In this document: positions 1 to 18,254 of the stretch, piece after piece
Layout: the number at the start of each line of letters is the position of its first letter
Numbering within the stretch: the stretch's first letter is position 1
NCBI RefSeq assembly: GCF_011075055.1
Contig: NC_058156.1
Span: forward strand, 496,001 to 560,000
Length of the DNA: 64,000 nucleotides
Reading direction: 5' to 3'
Origin: Mangifera indica
Taxonomy: Eukaryota; Streptophyta; Magnoliopsida; Sapindales; Anacardiaceae
Position numbers and translations under genes: made by a program
The notes under the pieces: generated by a model
Told to the model about the DNA's origin: nothing
What the model saw: only the letters and a program-made list of their open reading frames with translations
The model's database searches: none

Positions 1-560
1 ATAAAAAAAACCTAAATTCTCCAAACTCTGTGAAACCCAACCCAACAATCAGTTGATTAATGGGCAAACATTGTGTCTCTCCAACTGCAGTACCTGAATT
101 AAATTAGAAAAACATAAAGAAAAAAGGAAATTTAAGTCAGCATAAATTGAAAATTCCACAACAATCATACATTTAAGAAGAGCAATTTGGAAGAATCATT
201 AAATCTGACAGGAATATTTAGAGGGAAATGTTAAATGCTATGTGCCTCGAAGATGGAATCCATTCCAAAAACTGAATCACGGACTTGTATTGACAATAAT
301 AAATGAACGAACAGCGTCGTATCGTGCTCAAAGTTACAATGACGGCATCAAGAGACTGTTTACCTGTACGATTTATAAAGCAGGGAGAAGGAATGCAAGG
401 AATATGGCGGAGACTCCGAGAAAGAACCGGATTTCGGCAAAAAATACCGGATGTGTACGGGATGAGGAGTGAGCGAGAGAAGAACAGTGGCAGTAGTAAG
501 AAGAAGCAGTAGGAGGAGGTGAAGCAAGAGCTAGCAAAGCACACTAAATGCTATCACCAA
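1..560 (-). other. possible 5' leader of a gene leaving the left edge
   Basis: No protein family is recognised. Read on the minus strand, about 545 down to 362 is pyrimidine-rich (CTC/TTC runs, like a plant 5' leader) and is followed by a good donor (ACAG then GTAAAC near 365-360). A possible acceptor (TTCAG) lies near 105-110. This would suit the first, mostly untranslated exon of a gene running off the left edge. The open frame of about 108 codons here is Ser/Phe/Cys-rich and looks like a chance translation of a C/T-rich leader. Confidence is low. Confidence 0.2.
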
Positions 561-1779
561 CTGCCAATAGAAACGAAACGACGTGTCATGTGGCGTACGC
601 TCACACCTTTCCTACCGGCTTTTCCCTGCTTACTCCCTTTCACCCTAAGGTAAGGGTAAATAGGAATCGAATCAAACTAATTCGAATTTGATTATTAATT
701 TAATTTAAATGAATTTAAATTTAAAACTTAAGTTTTTATGTCTTTAAATTTAAAGATATTCACTTGTCAAATTTTTGAATTTAAAAAAATTTAATTCAAA
801 TTGATTATTTTAATCAAAATATATTAAAATGATCAATTTTAATTTAATTACAATATTAAAATTGTAACTAGACTCGAGTTAATTTAAGACAAGCTCATTA
901 AACTCCTAAGTTCGAATTTGACTATTTTAAACAAAATTAATCAAATTTAAACTCAATTTATTTTAAATTCATTCATCTTTAAATAAATATATATGCTTAA
1001 CTAGCGAGCTTAAAATAAGAGTGATGGAGTTTTGCCAACTCGTAAAATTATAATTAAAAATAATAATTTATATATTTATTAATTATTTTTATATTTAAAA
1101 TCAATAAAACAAAATTTTAGAAGTAACCAAATTGAGCCATAGCAAACTTGAATATAATACTCGAATTGTTTTGTGAATAGCTTAGAAATAACTTAATTCA
1201 TTTATAATAATTTCATTTTTTACAATGAATAAATATTATTTTAATAATTTATCTTTTATTACTTATATTATTTTATTTTATTTATCATTAATATACAGTA
1301 ATTCTGTATTAATGATGACATAACAAAATATCACTTTAGGTATTAAAAAATTATTAAGTTAATTTTGATTTTATTATAATTTTATTTTGATTTATTAATT
1401 TTTTAAACTAAAATATCTTTACTTTTAATAAATAATATGAAATATATTTTAAAATAATTATACTAAAAAACTTTTAAATAAAATTATTTCTTAATATTAT
1501 TTTATTAATTTTAATTAAATATAATAATTATTTATATTTATAAAATTTTATTAAATATAATAATTATTTTAATTTAATAATTTTTTATATATTTTATTTT
1601 TAAAATAATTTTTTAATTTAATAATAAAATATTATTCACACTAACAAACCTTAATAGATATGAACAAATTAACGTGTGTTTGAGACAATCATTGAAGCTT
1701 ATTATTTTTACACAAAACATGTCGTTATTTTTGTCATCTTGTAAGGGCAGATCTGTCATTTAGAAAGAGTAATAGTGCT
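561..1779. repeat. AT-rich spacer with a decayed dispersed repeat
   Basis: No gene seen. About 660-1010 is a copy of the dispersed family recurring through the window, recognisable by alternating phrases such as TTCGAATTTGA and TCAAATTTAAACTC. 1030-1660 is almost pure A/T with poly-A/T runs and no coding potential. Confidence 0.5.
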
Positions 1780-2180
1780 TGAAAATTAGGAGCGGGAACA
1801 AGACGAGCCAGTGACCGGTTGCCTAAAAAGGAAGAAGGAAAAGAGAGAAGACACGTGTCAAGGACACAGCTGTCGGATGTTGCCGTAGCAAATGAAAACA
1901 GTGGCAAACTTGAGGGACGACTGGAAATAAAAAGGACGAAATTGTATAAATTTGAAATCTGGTTTGAAGTCCGCTCTCGCAGCTGGAGCGCACTTCGCAC
2001 CTCGCTTCCAGATTTTAAGGATTTCAAAGAGTGGCCCACAGGTTGCCCATCATTTAATTTCCCGGAATCCCACTACTTTCTTTTTCGCTCAATTTCTCAA
2101 CCAAAAGATTTTATTATCCACCACCTTTCAGCCAACGGTACACTTGTAGAACACACACTTCAAATTTCTCTCTGAAGAAT
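1780..2180 (+). promoter_or_regulatory. orphan promoter-like stretch with palindromic G-box
   Basis: A perfect palindrome GACACGTGTC lies at 1850-1859. It is a G-box/ABRE-type core bound by plant bZIP and bHLH factors. A TATA-like TGTATAAAT follows near 1942-1950, then a C/T-rich, leader-like tract to about 2175. Downstream only a very short frame opens (ATG at 2179) and the sequence runs into AT-rich repeat. The stretch is less AT-rich than its flanks. I infer a promoter plus leader whose gene has been lost or was never present; no product can be named. Confidence 0.3.
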
Positions 2181-3041
2181 GGAGCTAGGGCAGATTCAAT
2201 TCGATTCAATTTTGAATTTGAGTATTCTTAACTTATTTGATATAATAAATTTAAATTTGATTAGATGAAAAATAACTTTAACCGTATATAAAAAAAATCA
2301 TCTAATTAAATAAGATTTCTTAGTTAAAAAAAATCATCGAATCTTCTACTTAAGTTTCATATGTCATGACAATGATAACAAATGTAGAAATAAAACACAC
2401 AAGATTGGATTGTTTTACAAAACTTTAAAGTGAAATGTGTTTTCTCCTGGCACATTAACAATGCTTCATAAAACTTTCTAAAGGTGGTATAGAGAAGAGA
2501 AAGATTTTTGTAATCGATAATAACCGGATAAGTCAATGGGAATGAAACAAGTGAATGTCAAATCACTAAAATCGCATACATGTAGGGTGAACCCGTTCTA
2601 GACTAATGTTGGGGTGCTGCAAAACAAAAATACTATATATACTTATTTCGAATATATAAATAAATACACACTTATGTATGTCTTTACGTGAATGAATGTT
2701 ATTTTACTCTTACTTCTAAGTCACTGAATCATATAATAACACACATAAATATATACCTATCTGTGTATTCCAAGTGAATATATATAGTTTCATTGTTTTC
2801 AATATAACCATGCATAAATTTATCAAAAGAAAAATACATCTGCTTTACCCACTACTAAAATGGCCAAAAAAAAAAAAAAAAGTAAATCACTTCAACTTTG
2901 AATAAGTTCAAGCAGCAGATGGCCGAAACAGGAAAGAGCAAAATGACCAGCCAAAAAAATTCAGTAGCCAAAGATACATTTTAGATATTACTAACCGAAA
3001 AAAGAAAAAATTTGTATTGAACCCACAAAATGAAAACAGAA
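2181..3041. other. spacer and probable 3' flank of beta-adaptin
   Basis: No gene seen. AT-rich, with a 17-base poly-A run near 2865-2881 and short TA-rich runs. The part next to 3042 is probably the 3' untranslated region of the minus-strand beta-adaptin gene. Confidence 0.4.
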
Positions 3042-6000
3042 TCATGCCTGAAGGAGACTCTCGACAGCTTCAAAGAAGAGAGGTGCCATCTCAGGATTTG
3101 GAGTCTTGATCGCACACTTGACACCAGGATTTCCGATAACTGTTGTGAGTTCTATCAAGAAGGGTACACCGCGGGGAATCTTTGCAGAGAAGTAGAACAC
3201 ATCCTGGTTTGCATGCTTGCGCTTTGCAATGAAGAACATGTTTGATGCAGCCAAACGATCTAGAGTTGCTTCGACATTGCTCACTACAATCCCCGGAAGG
3301 TCCTTCAACACCTCATTGGAATCAGGAAGGGATCTCCATGTCTACATAATGGGAACAAAACACTTAAAAGTGTAAATATCAAGTTTCAATTGCTTGAATT
3401 GTCATTCTTCAATTTAAATAAGTGGCAAAAATTTTCTTTTCACACAAATTTACAAAAAGAAATGCAATTGCTTCGTTATTATTCACTCAATTTTAGCTAC
3501 CAAAAAGCTGCAAATTACAATTTTCAGTTCATAAGATTAGGTGAACAAACGTAAACCTTCAATCATAAATTGATTCCCCCTTCATCAAAGCAGTGATCCT
3601 TGTGAAGGTTTTTACACTTTCATATCATGTGAAGCTCCAAGAAACAAAATGACCGAATAAACAATTGTTTAAAGGTTTTACCTCAAGAAAGCTTCCTCTC
3701 TCCATTCTCCCATCCTCAGTGAAAAACACATGAAGAGAAATCTTATCGTTGAAGTACCATACTGGCTGTTGACTATTTTTTACAGCAACCTGCAAAAGCG
3801 AGCTTGGAGGACCAGTTGACATATTCTGAAACAATACCATTGGCAACAATGTCCTGGTTGAAGTCCCAGGTTGCAATTGCGGAACCTGAAATACAAGATA
3901 TTAGAGCCCAGTGATACAGTAACCAATTTACTCTAAAACAACAAAACAACGAATGTATTAACTACCTGAAGGGGTCCAGCAGCTGCAAGACCAAACGTGT
4001 TCTTATTAAACTGAATCATAAACCCATCAAGGGGAATCTGAGAGTTGTTCTCAAACAGCATGCTGTATAATACTTGACCATCCTGACGTGTTAACTGTGC
4101 GCTGATTTGCAAACCCTGGCCTGTTGATGCAGGTAGTAGAACAGGAAGAGGAATGCTGCAGTCAAACACAGAAGATTTAGCTCAGAACAATAGGCATGCA
4201 ATGAAAACAATACAAATTGTTGAATTACTCTGCATCACAAATATGAGACTGGTAAAACAGTGTGCTCATATCAACACTTACACAGGTATGTTCAGGCTGA
4301 TCAACTGGGACAATGGCACTGTTATCTAGGCCTATCAGATCACCTAGTAAATCAGGCACCGGAGCAGCAGGTGCAGGACCAGTCGAAGGATGTGCTGGCT
4401 GCCTTCCTGCAGGATATGGGGCACTACTGGAACTGGTTTGTGGTGATGCTCCTCCATCAGCAACATGAGCAGGCGTATCCGAATACCCAGGATCAATTCC
4501 ATTAGGGTAGTCATCATCTTCTGTTTTTGGGGCTGTCGTCTTCACACGGGTTATAAAAGCTTCTGGTGGTTTGTGATACACAGAAGACAATGTAGCAATG
4601 TTGGCAAGAAGTTCATCAAGAAGAGAAGGATCAAGTTGGTTTGAATCATCAGAGATCACAGGCTTCTCGGCTAACACAATATCCTTAGCTGCCTGAGAGG
4701 TAAAAAATCAGGCCTGTCACATTTACAGCTGATAAACTATGGCCCTAAAGTTCCATTCTAGATGCATATAAGCAAAGATACTAAAGACCCAAAAGTTTCA
4801 ACATCATCATGTACCTATTATATACTCCTTTCCGTCCAAGAGTTTGGCATGGCTAGATACATGTTTACAAAAAATAATAATAAAAAACCTTTAAAATTTA
4901 GCACAAATAAGATGGATAGAGACGTTGTGTTGGATAATTTACTGTGTATACGAGGTTGGGAAATTCTACAATGTTTGCCAGTAATGAGGACACCGGCAGA
5001 ACTGACATGCACTTCTACAGTCCTCCCCAAAATAATAATAAAAATACATAAAAGGCAGAGAGTGCAATGAGTTTATATTCAAGCAAATCTGTTGCTATTG
5101 AATTTGAACCAATAAGGAAAGAAACATAACATGTTACAAGTAAATCCACACCTCAGGATCAGTAGACAAAAGACGCCAATATATGTAGGCACGATCACGC
5201 AGATCAGGATTGTCTGTTTCCACTGTAGCATTGTTCAAAACAACCTGCAGGCATGAATTTGTATTAGTGACAATTGACTGGAATGTAGGAAGACTGTACA
5301 TGTGCAATAAAAATAGGAATGGTACATACAATAATGGAAATTGATTCCTTAACTTCTAGATATAGGAGAAAAGTTACATCTGACTACTACATGCTACCAC
5401 AATGATATTGCTCCACAAATACAACCATGTAACCATTTTAGATCTCATCTAGGATTTGGTACATCAAACTAGAGGGAACCTATGACATACAGATGGAAAA
5501 TTAAAAACAGTCTCTCCATACATAACTCTACCGCCAACAGCAAACAGTTACAGATATGCCATAGTTTGCCATTCATTTTTCCGTGCCAGGTGTGTTGCAC
5601 CTAAGGTTTTATATAAAAATCAGAGAAATGCATAAGCAGATACTATATAACTTCCTGAGCTGGGGGAAGGATGGCATAGAGTTATTGGCAATTGCCAGCA
5701 AAGAAAATGAAGCTAGAAAAGCAAAATAATAATAATAATAATTAACTGAAATATAAGCATGTAGGACATTACAATGATACCTGAATCATCTGTTGTGGAC
5801 CTTCAGTTGGCTTCTTAAGAAAAAGTTTGACGGTTGCTGTTAGCAATTGCAACTGGACTTGAGCAGGCTCTTCAGGGAAACTCTCTAAGAAACTTTCAAG
5901 GAGTTCATCAGCATTGTCAATTCTCTCTGCATATTCACCAATTATCCAAATCATGGAAGCCTGAGGGAAGAGATGACAAATCAATGCCAGACATATATGA

Positions 6001-9000
6001 ATTCAGGAGTTCTAGGAGAATACAGAAATTTTACATCGCTCAGCAACTGAGGAAATGAAACTACCTTAGCTTCAGGCTCGTCTAAAGTGTCCAAGCTTTC
6101 ACAGAGAGTTGCAATTATAGATTCGTATCTGTAGAGAATGATAAGAATCCAAAAATTAGACCTGAGCTTTTCTGTTTCTCTAGCAAAATCATATAAGAAA
6201 GCTGCAACCTACGTGTTAGGGTATCTTCTAAAGATATCTTTAATGACTATAATAGCCTCTTGAACCACATAGTTCACTTTAATCTTGATCAACTCAAGCA
6301 GCACACTAATGCACCGTTCAGCTGCTCTCTCTAATTTTATGGCACAGCGGCCAATTGCACGAACAGCCTTTCTGACAAAATCTACGTCTACTTCTGTAGC
6401 ATACTCTTTGAACTCTAATAGAACCTACAAAAGTGTTCACCAAGTCAGCATCATATCAAAATTACTTTCGCTGAGAATTCAAGAAGCAAGACAAAGTTAA
6501 CAAATTACAGTAACATCTACAAAAGTATACCTACCTGATCTATATTTCGGTCAGAAGCAAGTTTTATCATGATTTCTAGTTTTTCCATCTTCACATAAAT
6601 GGGATCATTGTACTTACAGAAAAATACCTATAAAACAGTAAAGGTTAAAAAAGTGTGAGTCCCTGCTCACATAAGTACTAAAGTGAAGCATAACTGCAAG
6701 TCGTTATGAATATATGTAAAATACTTGAACAAGCACATAAGAATTTGTCAATCACCTTAATTTCATGGGCAAGTATTGTAGGACGTCTTTGCACTATAAG
6801 GTTGATATTGCGCAATGCAACGTACTGTATCTCAGGTTCTGCAGACAGTAAAGTCACAAGAGGAGGAGCCATCTTTTTGCAAAGGTTTCGAACTACATCA
6901 GTACTTGTGATAAGCTCCATTTGTTGAAGGATCATCTACAAGCAAACAGAAAAGAAAAAGGGATTAAGAATGACAAAAGATACAGACTAATGATTGATTT
7001 AACCACTGAATAGGAAGTAAAGATGCATACCAATCATTATAATATATAATTGATACCTTAACAGCTGAAAGTACAACAGCACAATTAGCATGTTGCAGTC
7101 GTGGAGTAACTCTCTCCACTATAGTTTCAGCTTCACGAGCATCAGCTGCTTTATATCTAGAGAGAGCATCCAATATAAAAACTTGACCCCACCTAAACAG
7201 AAAATTGATTGACATTAGAAAATAGTCAAAATGTAGCCCTTGCTAAATATTAGAAAAAGATTCAAAGACATAAATTGATTTTTATCAAAAACACTTAGTA
7301 TACAAATGAACATGCCTTAAAAGTAAAATGTCCAAAATCAAAACATCAGTCAACGATACCTGGTGTTCCTATATGCAAGATCTATTACAAAACCTAAAAG
7401 GATGATATCTACATGCACATGATGCCGTACACCTAAGTAGACATGAAAAATCTCCACTAGCTTACAAAGAATAGCCAAAAACCCTATCATGGCAAACTAA
7501 AAAATACATAAGAAAACAACCTCATTATGGGTTTTGACATTTGATGCCAAAAAAAGGGTAAAAAGGTTTAATGGATGTTAAGTATTTTGAAAAGATAGCT
7601 CACCATGAACAACCATATACGATACAAACATTTCAATTCATATTAAATTACTCGCCAAACCTACTTTGAGGGGAAAAAAAAATAATTTTCAAATATAAGC
7701 TTACTCTGTGCATTCATTTAGAGCAGTAAGGAGCTTTGAGAGTGTGTGACTAGTGATCTCAAATATTGGTCTGCTACTATTCTCTTGAATCTCAGCAAGA
7801 GCTGCGACAGCATTTGCTACAACCATTGGATTGTTGTCAGATATCAAATCCTTGAGAGATTCAAGAAAACCCCTATCCTCAACCAACTCAGCATTTATGT
7901 CATAGAGTTTTGCAACACAAATGGCTGCTGTTTTACGCACATATGGATCATCATCCTGTTAAAATATGATAAACTAATGAATTATAGACAAAATAAAGAA
8001 AGAAAAGGTAGAAAAATGCAATTCAATTAAAATAATTAGCTAAGTTGTTGAAGAAAAAGTGAACACCATGTGAGATATTAAACTAAATATTAGTTCTGGC
8101 AGCAAGAATATTTAAATATCCAAGACTAGAAGTTCCACCTTAAGACACCTCTGAAGGGGGTCACAGAGGTATTCTGTGATTTTATCAACACGAATACATC
8201 CCATTGTACGCACAGCCAAAGCTCGAATCAAAGGATTTGGGTCCTGCGAGTCCTGCATCCATAGAACAAAAGTTCAATAGGAGACATAAATGCATGGTAA
8301 CAACAATGTTGAACACATAATGTCATATATTTTGGATTCATACTGTGTGTGCAAGAAACAGAAAGAGAAACATGAGATTGCTTAATATAAAGAAATTTCT
8401 CTTCCACATTTCACATCCTTGAGCACTGATGTAATACAATGTACTAAGCAAAAGGTCCCAGACTCGGAAACTATTCTTTGATCATCATAAAACAGAGATT
8501 GCCAATAATATGTAAAAGATTTGCCTGGGTTCTTATGCATCTACCAATTCAAACCAGAGGAGATATAGTGATAAATGTGTCCCCTATGATGACTGCATGC
8601 GAACCCAGCAACTCAATAGCTGTTGATTCAATACTAACAATAGATCCAAAACTCAGCCAGCAATCCATAGCATCAATCACATGACTCCAGGAAATTTAGC
8701 ATGATCATAAATCCAAAACTCAGCCAAGAATATCATATTTTTCTATTGTCTATTTTCATGGAAGGAGAGGCTGGTGCCAAATCCTCAAAGCAAAAAACTA
8801 TGTCAAACTACAGCAGGTTCATCGTAATTCTTACCTTCACAAATGTGTTTACTGCCAAAATAGCTAGGTCTGGCTGAGATTTAGCATAGTTTATAAGATA
8901 TAGGTACACAAGCTTCTTGAGCTCTAAATTTTCTGTCTGCATGCAATTCACTACATCCGTGAAGAGTGATGAAACATCCTTCCCAACAGTCATAGCAGCA

Positions 9001-9679
9001 ATAACCTTTTCACAGCATCCTTTCTCTTGTCCTGCATTAAAAATTAAAAAAACATGCCAACACATTCTGATGAAGTACAAAAGGCAAGTGAATTCCGAGC
9101 GAAAAATTACAATATAAGCAGGTAAACAGAAGAAACTGTTAAGAAACCATCAACCTGGCTTAAATTCCATATGGGCAATAGCATGAAAATAAATCATAAA
9201 TCCTCACAGAAACTCTAAAACCAAATAAGATCTAATACCATTTCGAGCACTGCAGATCTAATACCTTCTTATGCACCATCTATTAACTCCAACTAGACTG
9301 GGAAGATATATGTAAACTTGAGATCTGTTCAAATTATAGCAGCACTCCAAAAGATTCCATTTTTTCTTTAACAATTCCACCACCGATACCAAAAAAACTC
9401 ACACTCGAACAGAAAAATTAAACGCATCGTTTCGATCATTTATCAAAAACAGATCTGGCATTTACAGTTTCTTAAAAAGCAGAATACAGCCACGAAGAAC
9501 AAGTCCGAATAAGAGATGAAATTAAGAAGAATTTAAAAATGAAGCAAATAATTAAAATATATTATTATTAAAAGATGGATCATGGATGGTACCTTGTACT
9601 GTGAATTTAATTCTTCTTTCAGTTCAGGGATTTCTCCCTTTTTCGTTGTGGAAAAATACTTCGAATCGTGACCGCTCAT
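3042..9679 (-). CDS. beta-adaptin, large subunit of AP-1/AP-2 clathrin adaptors (frame broken as sequenced)
   Basis: Scaffold subunit that links cargo-bearing membranes to clathrin at the trans-Golgi and plasma membrane; plant beta-adaptins serve AP-1 and AP-2. Fifteen coding exons (minus): 9679-9593, 9031-8835, 8252-8139, 7955-7705, 7192-7057, 6935-6756, 6627-6535, 6424-6213, 6128-6065, 5960-5781, 5244-5152, 4692-4282, 4155-3966, 3885-3682, 3341-3042. The product starts [20 protein letters not shown], identical to plant orthologues. Exons 1-11 encode the HEAT-repeat trunk, exon 12 the Pro/Ser/Ala-rich hinge (with a [10 protein letters not shown] motif), exons 13-15 the appendage ending SLLQA. 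About 904 residues, normal for the family. Two anomalies: exon 2 lacks one base in an A-run (9007-9010), giving a stop at 8992-8990, and the exon 12/13 phases do not match. All other junctions agree. Sequence error or recent inactivation are both possible. Confidence 0.93.
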
Positions 9680-11028
9680 CTTTCCTCGTCGCCTGTCTGA
9701 GTCTCAGTCTTCGACGATGTTCAGTTCAACAATGCTTCAGTCTTCAACGATGAACAAGAAAATGATCTAAAATGGCGAAGGAAGGACCGAGACGAAAATT
9801 GGTTCAGATCAGAGAGTTGTTTTGAGGTTGGGTTTGCTGTTGGGCGAGATGAGCCCGAAAACAAAGCCCAATATGGCCCATTTATGAGAGTTCGTTGCTC
9901 CGTACAACTTTCCCTCCTTTGTCAACGAACTCCGAAGTCCTCCGAGACATTCCACTGTTTCCCCTTCTGCAATACATCCACGAAAATCAACCATGGCTGA
10001 ATGAATAAATTTCAACTGTCCAATTGAAGAATTAATAAGGATTTCATGGACAAATCATATCCAAATCACTTGGAATTTGAAAAACATGTAGAGCAATTTA
10101 CAATATTAGAATTGGATCCGAGCCAATTCAAGTCAAATTCGTATTAGAGTTTCAATTTGATTAGTTTGTTCAAATTAAGTTCAAATCCCTCTTTAACAAT
10201 ATTATTTATTTTATTGATAATATTATTCATTTTATCAATAACATTATTATCTTGTTAATGACATTATTTATTTTATTGACACCTTAATTAACATTTCAAT
10301 TAATTCAAATGAGCTTTAACTTGATTTATCCATTTATAATTTGAGTCAATTCCTGTTCTAGCTCAAGTAAAATATAACCTTATTTACAATAGGGTTAAAT
10401 TGAATTGAGTATTTACATAATTCAAACTAGACTCAATTGTATTTATACAAAACTAGACTCAATTTGATTACATTTACGTAAAGTTTGAACTCAAATTCGA
10501 GATAAAAATGATTTACTTGAACTTGGTTTGATATCTATATTTAATTTTAGAAGGTAAAATTATAAAATGTAAATGTTAAATTTTTATTTTTAAAAGTTTA
10601 TTAATATTATATTCGATCTTCATAATTACGAACTTAACTAAGTTATGACTTTTTTATAACTCTAATAATAACATTAACTACAAGTTTTCCACATTGAACT
10701 AGACTTGCCACCATGTTTTGCACAAATCGGTTAAATCTACTAGTTTAAGTTTTGAAATATGCTAGTAAACATGTAATTTGGTTCGAACTAGGCTGGCCAT
10801 CAAAGTTTCGGTCGGATTGATTGGATCGGTTGATAACGGTTCCAAATAGATGCCGTTAAGTTTGGGTTGGTGGGATTAATGGCCTTGTAAGGATATTATC
10901 GTCTTTTCGACCATTTAATGACCTACTTATTTCTCTATAAATGACACTTGGATCCGAGGAACTTATAAATCTTTCACGAACTCCTCAAAAACTCAATCGG
11001 ATTCTTTCTAATCACCAGAAAAAAAGAT
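9680..11028. other. head-to-head spacer between beta-adaptin and XPB
   Basis: Divergent promoter region of about 1.35 kb. 9680-9800 is the probable beta-adaptin leader. 10080-10550 is a repeat copy containing several degenerate ACATTATTTATTTTATTGA-like phrases (10195-10280). 10690-10870 holds another diverged piece starting like TGGCCATCAAAGTTT. The XPB leader probably starts near 10940-10990. No gene seen. Confidence 0.5.
10080..10550. repeat. dispersed AT-rich repeat copy
   Basis: Copy of the dispersed family also seen near 660, 17330, 23030, 26070, 28490, 30810, 37120, 38040, 51060, 53800, 56690 and 60617. It has an internal run of four or more related phrases of about 20-25 bases (ATTATTTATTTTATTGATAA type) flanked by TTTGAACTCAAATTCGA-type phrases. 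Confidence 0.55.
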
Positions 11029-17116
<6,088 letters not shown>

Positions 17117-18024
17117 GGCAGCGATTGACACAACAATGCAGAAGATTGTGGCTCTTTTAGCCCTTATGCTGCAGCAGCAAGTCGTCCATTTCCCTGAGGT
17201 CAGTTTGCGTGAAAAGTTTGTATCAAAAAGCCGTGCACAGTTTTTCAGAGTTTATTATTTATACCATGAAACGAAAAAGGAGACAATAGCTATATATATA
17301 ATATTAAGGTTTGCTGTATAGCTATTTTTAGGGTTGGATTTGAGTTGAATTCGAATATAAATTGGTTCGAGTTTTACTCAAATACATAATTGTTAGTATG
17401 AGTTTGATTGGTTGAGAGACTTGAGACCTACAATTCAAGTTTCTCTTGTTAAATAAAATTCTTTTGTTAGATAAATAAAATTAAAAATATTCTTTTTGAA
17501 ATTAAAAAATAATTTTGAGATGGATAAATTCTCAAAACCATGGCTGAGTTTGAGTTTCAACCATGGTTGCTCATTTCAAACTCATTCAAATTGAGTTGAT
17601 TATTAAATTCGAATTAATTCGGTTTGAATTTAATTTCTAATTACACATCGATAAACTGTGATCCACCTTGGAAAAAAAAATCAAATTACCAAGAAAACGT
17701 TGTTGTAATTTTTTTTTCTTTGCAAGAACTATTATAAACCCTAGTCTTGTTGATTTGATCAGTTTGATAAAATCTATTTTAGTCATTCGAATGAATTAGA
17801 GTCAGAGAAGTGGAACAAATTGGATTTGAATTTGTTTAATTTAATATTTGGAAATGGATTTTGAATTTATTATTTATATATATTATGGGATTTGGAATTT
17901 AGATTAAATTTTTTTAGAATTTTATTAGATATTTAAATTTTTATTATGCTGTAAAATTGTTATACCGATGATACCAATTAGCCTGCCGACCATCCTTTTG
18001 TCTGGATTAATGTCCTATTCTTCT
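17117..18024. other. XPB 3' flank and AT-rich spacer
   Basis: 17117-17330 is the probable XPB 3' untranslated region. 17325-17660 is a copy of the dispersed family beginning TAGGGTTGGATTTGAGTTGA. The rest is AT-rich; no gene seen. Confidence 0.45.
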
Positions 18025-18175
18025 TTAAAATCATCCTGCTATAATTGTGTTTTGTATTTTAATATTATGTTTTATTGTATGATTAAGTGTTATTGTATTT
18101 TTAATTTAAAATTATTTAATCACTTGATAAATACCTTGTATATGAATACATATAATTTTATTGATTATTGAGTGG
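18025..18175. mobile_element. MITE-like element copy
   Basis: Contains the family core (TGATTAAGTG, poly-T/A, TTTAATTTAAAATTATTTAATCAC) and the terminal phrase ATATAATTTTATTG shared with the copies near 56220 and 58505. Diverged. Confidence 0.5.
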
Positions 18176-18254
18176 ATATACAGTATTTAGATCAAATCAA
18201 ACGCAAATTGAATTTTCAAATTATAACTCAAACTTAAATGGCCGAAATACTTAC

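Noticed and set aside
218..544. 108-codon minus-strand frame near the left edge
   Set aside because: Ser/Phe/Cys/Leu-rich translation of a C/T-rich tract, with a donor-like GTAAAC inside; more likely a leader exon than a protein.
1734..2175. Overlapping frames of 101-118 codons on both strands
   Set aside because: Open on both strands with no motif; explained by a less AT-rich promoter/leader-like stretch.
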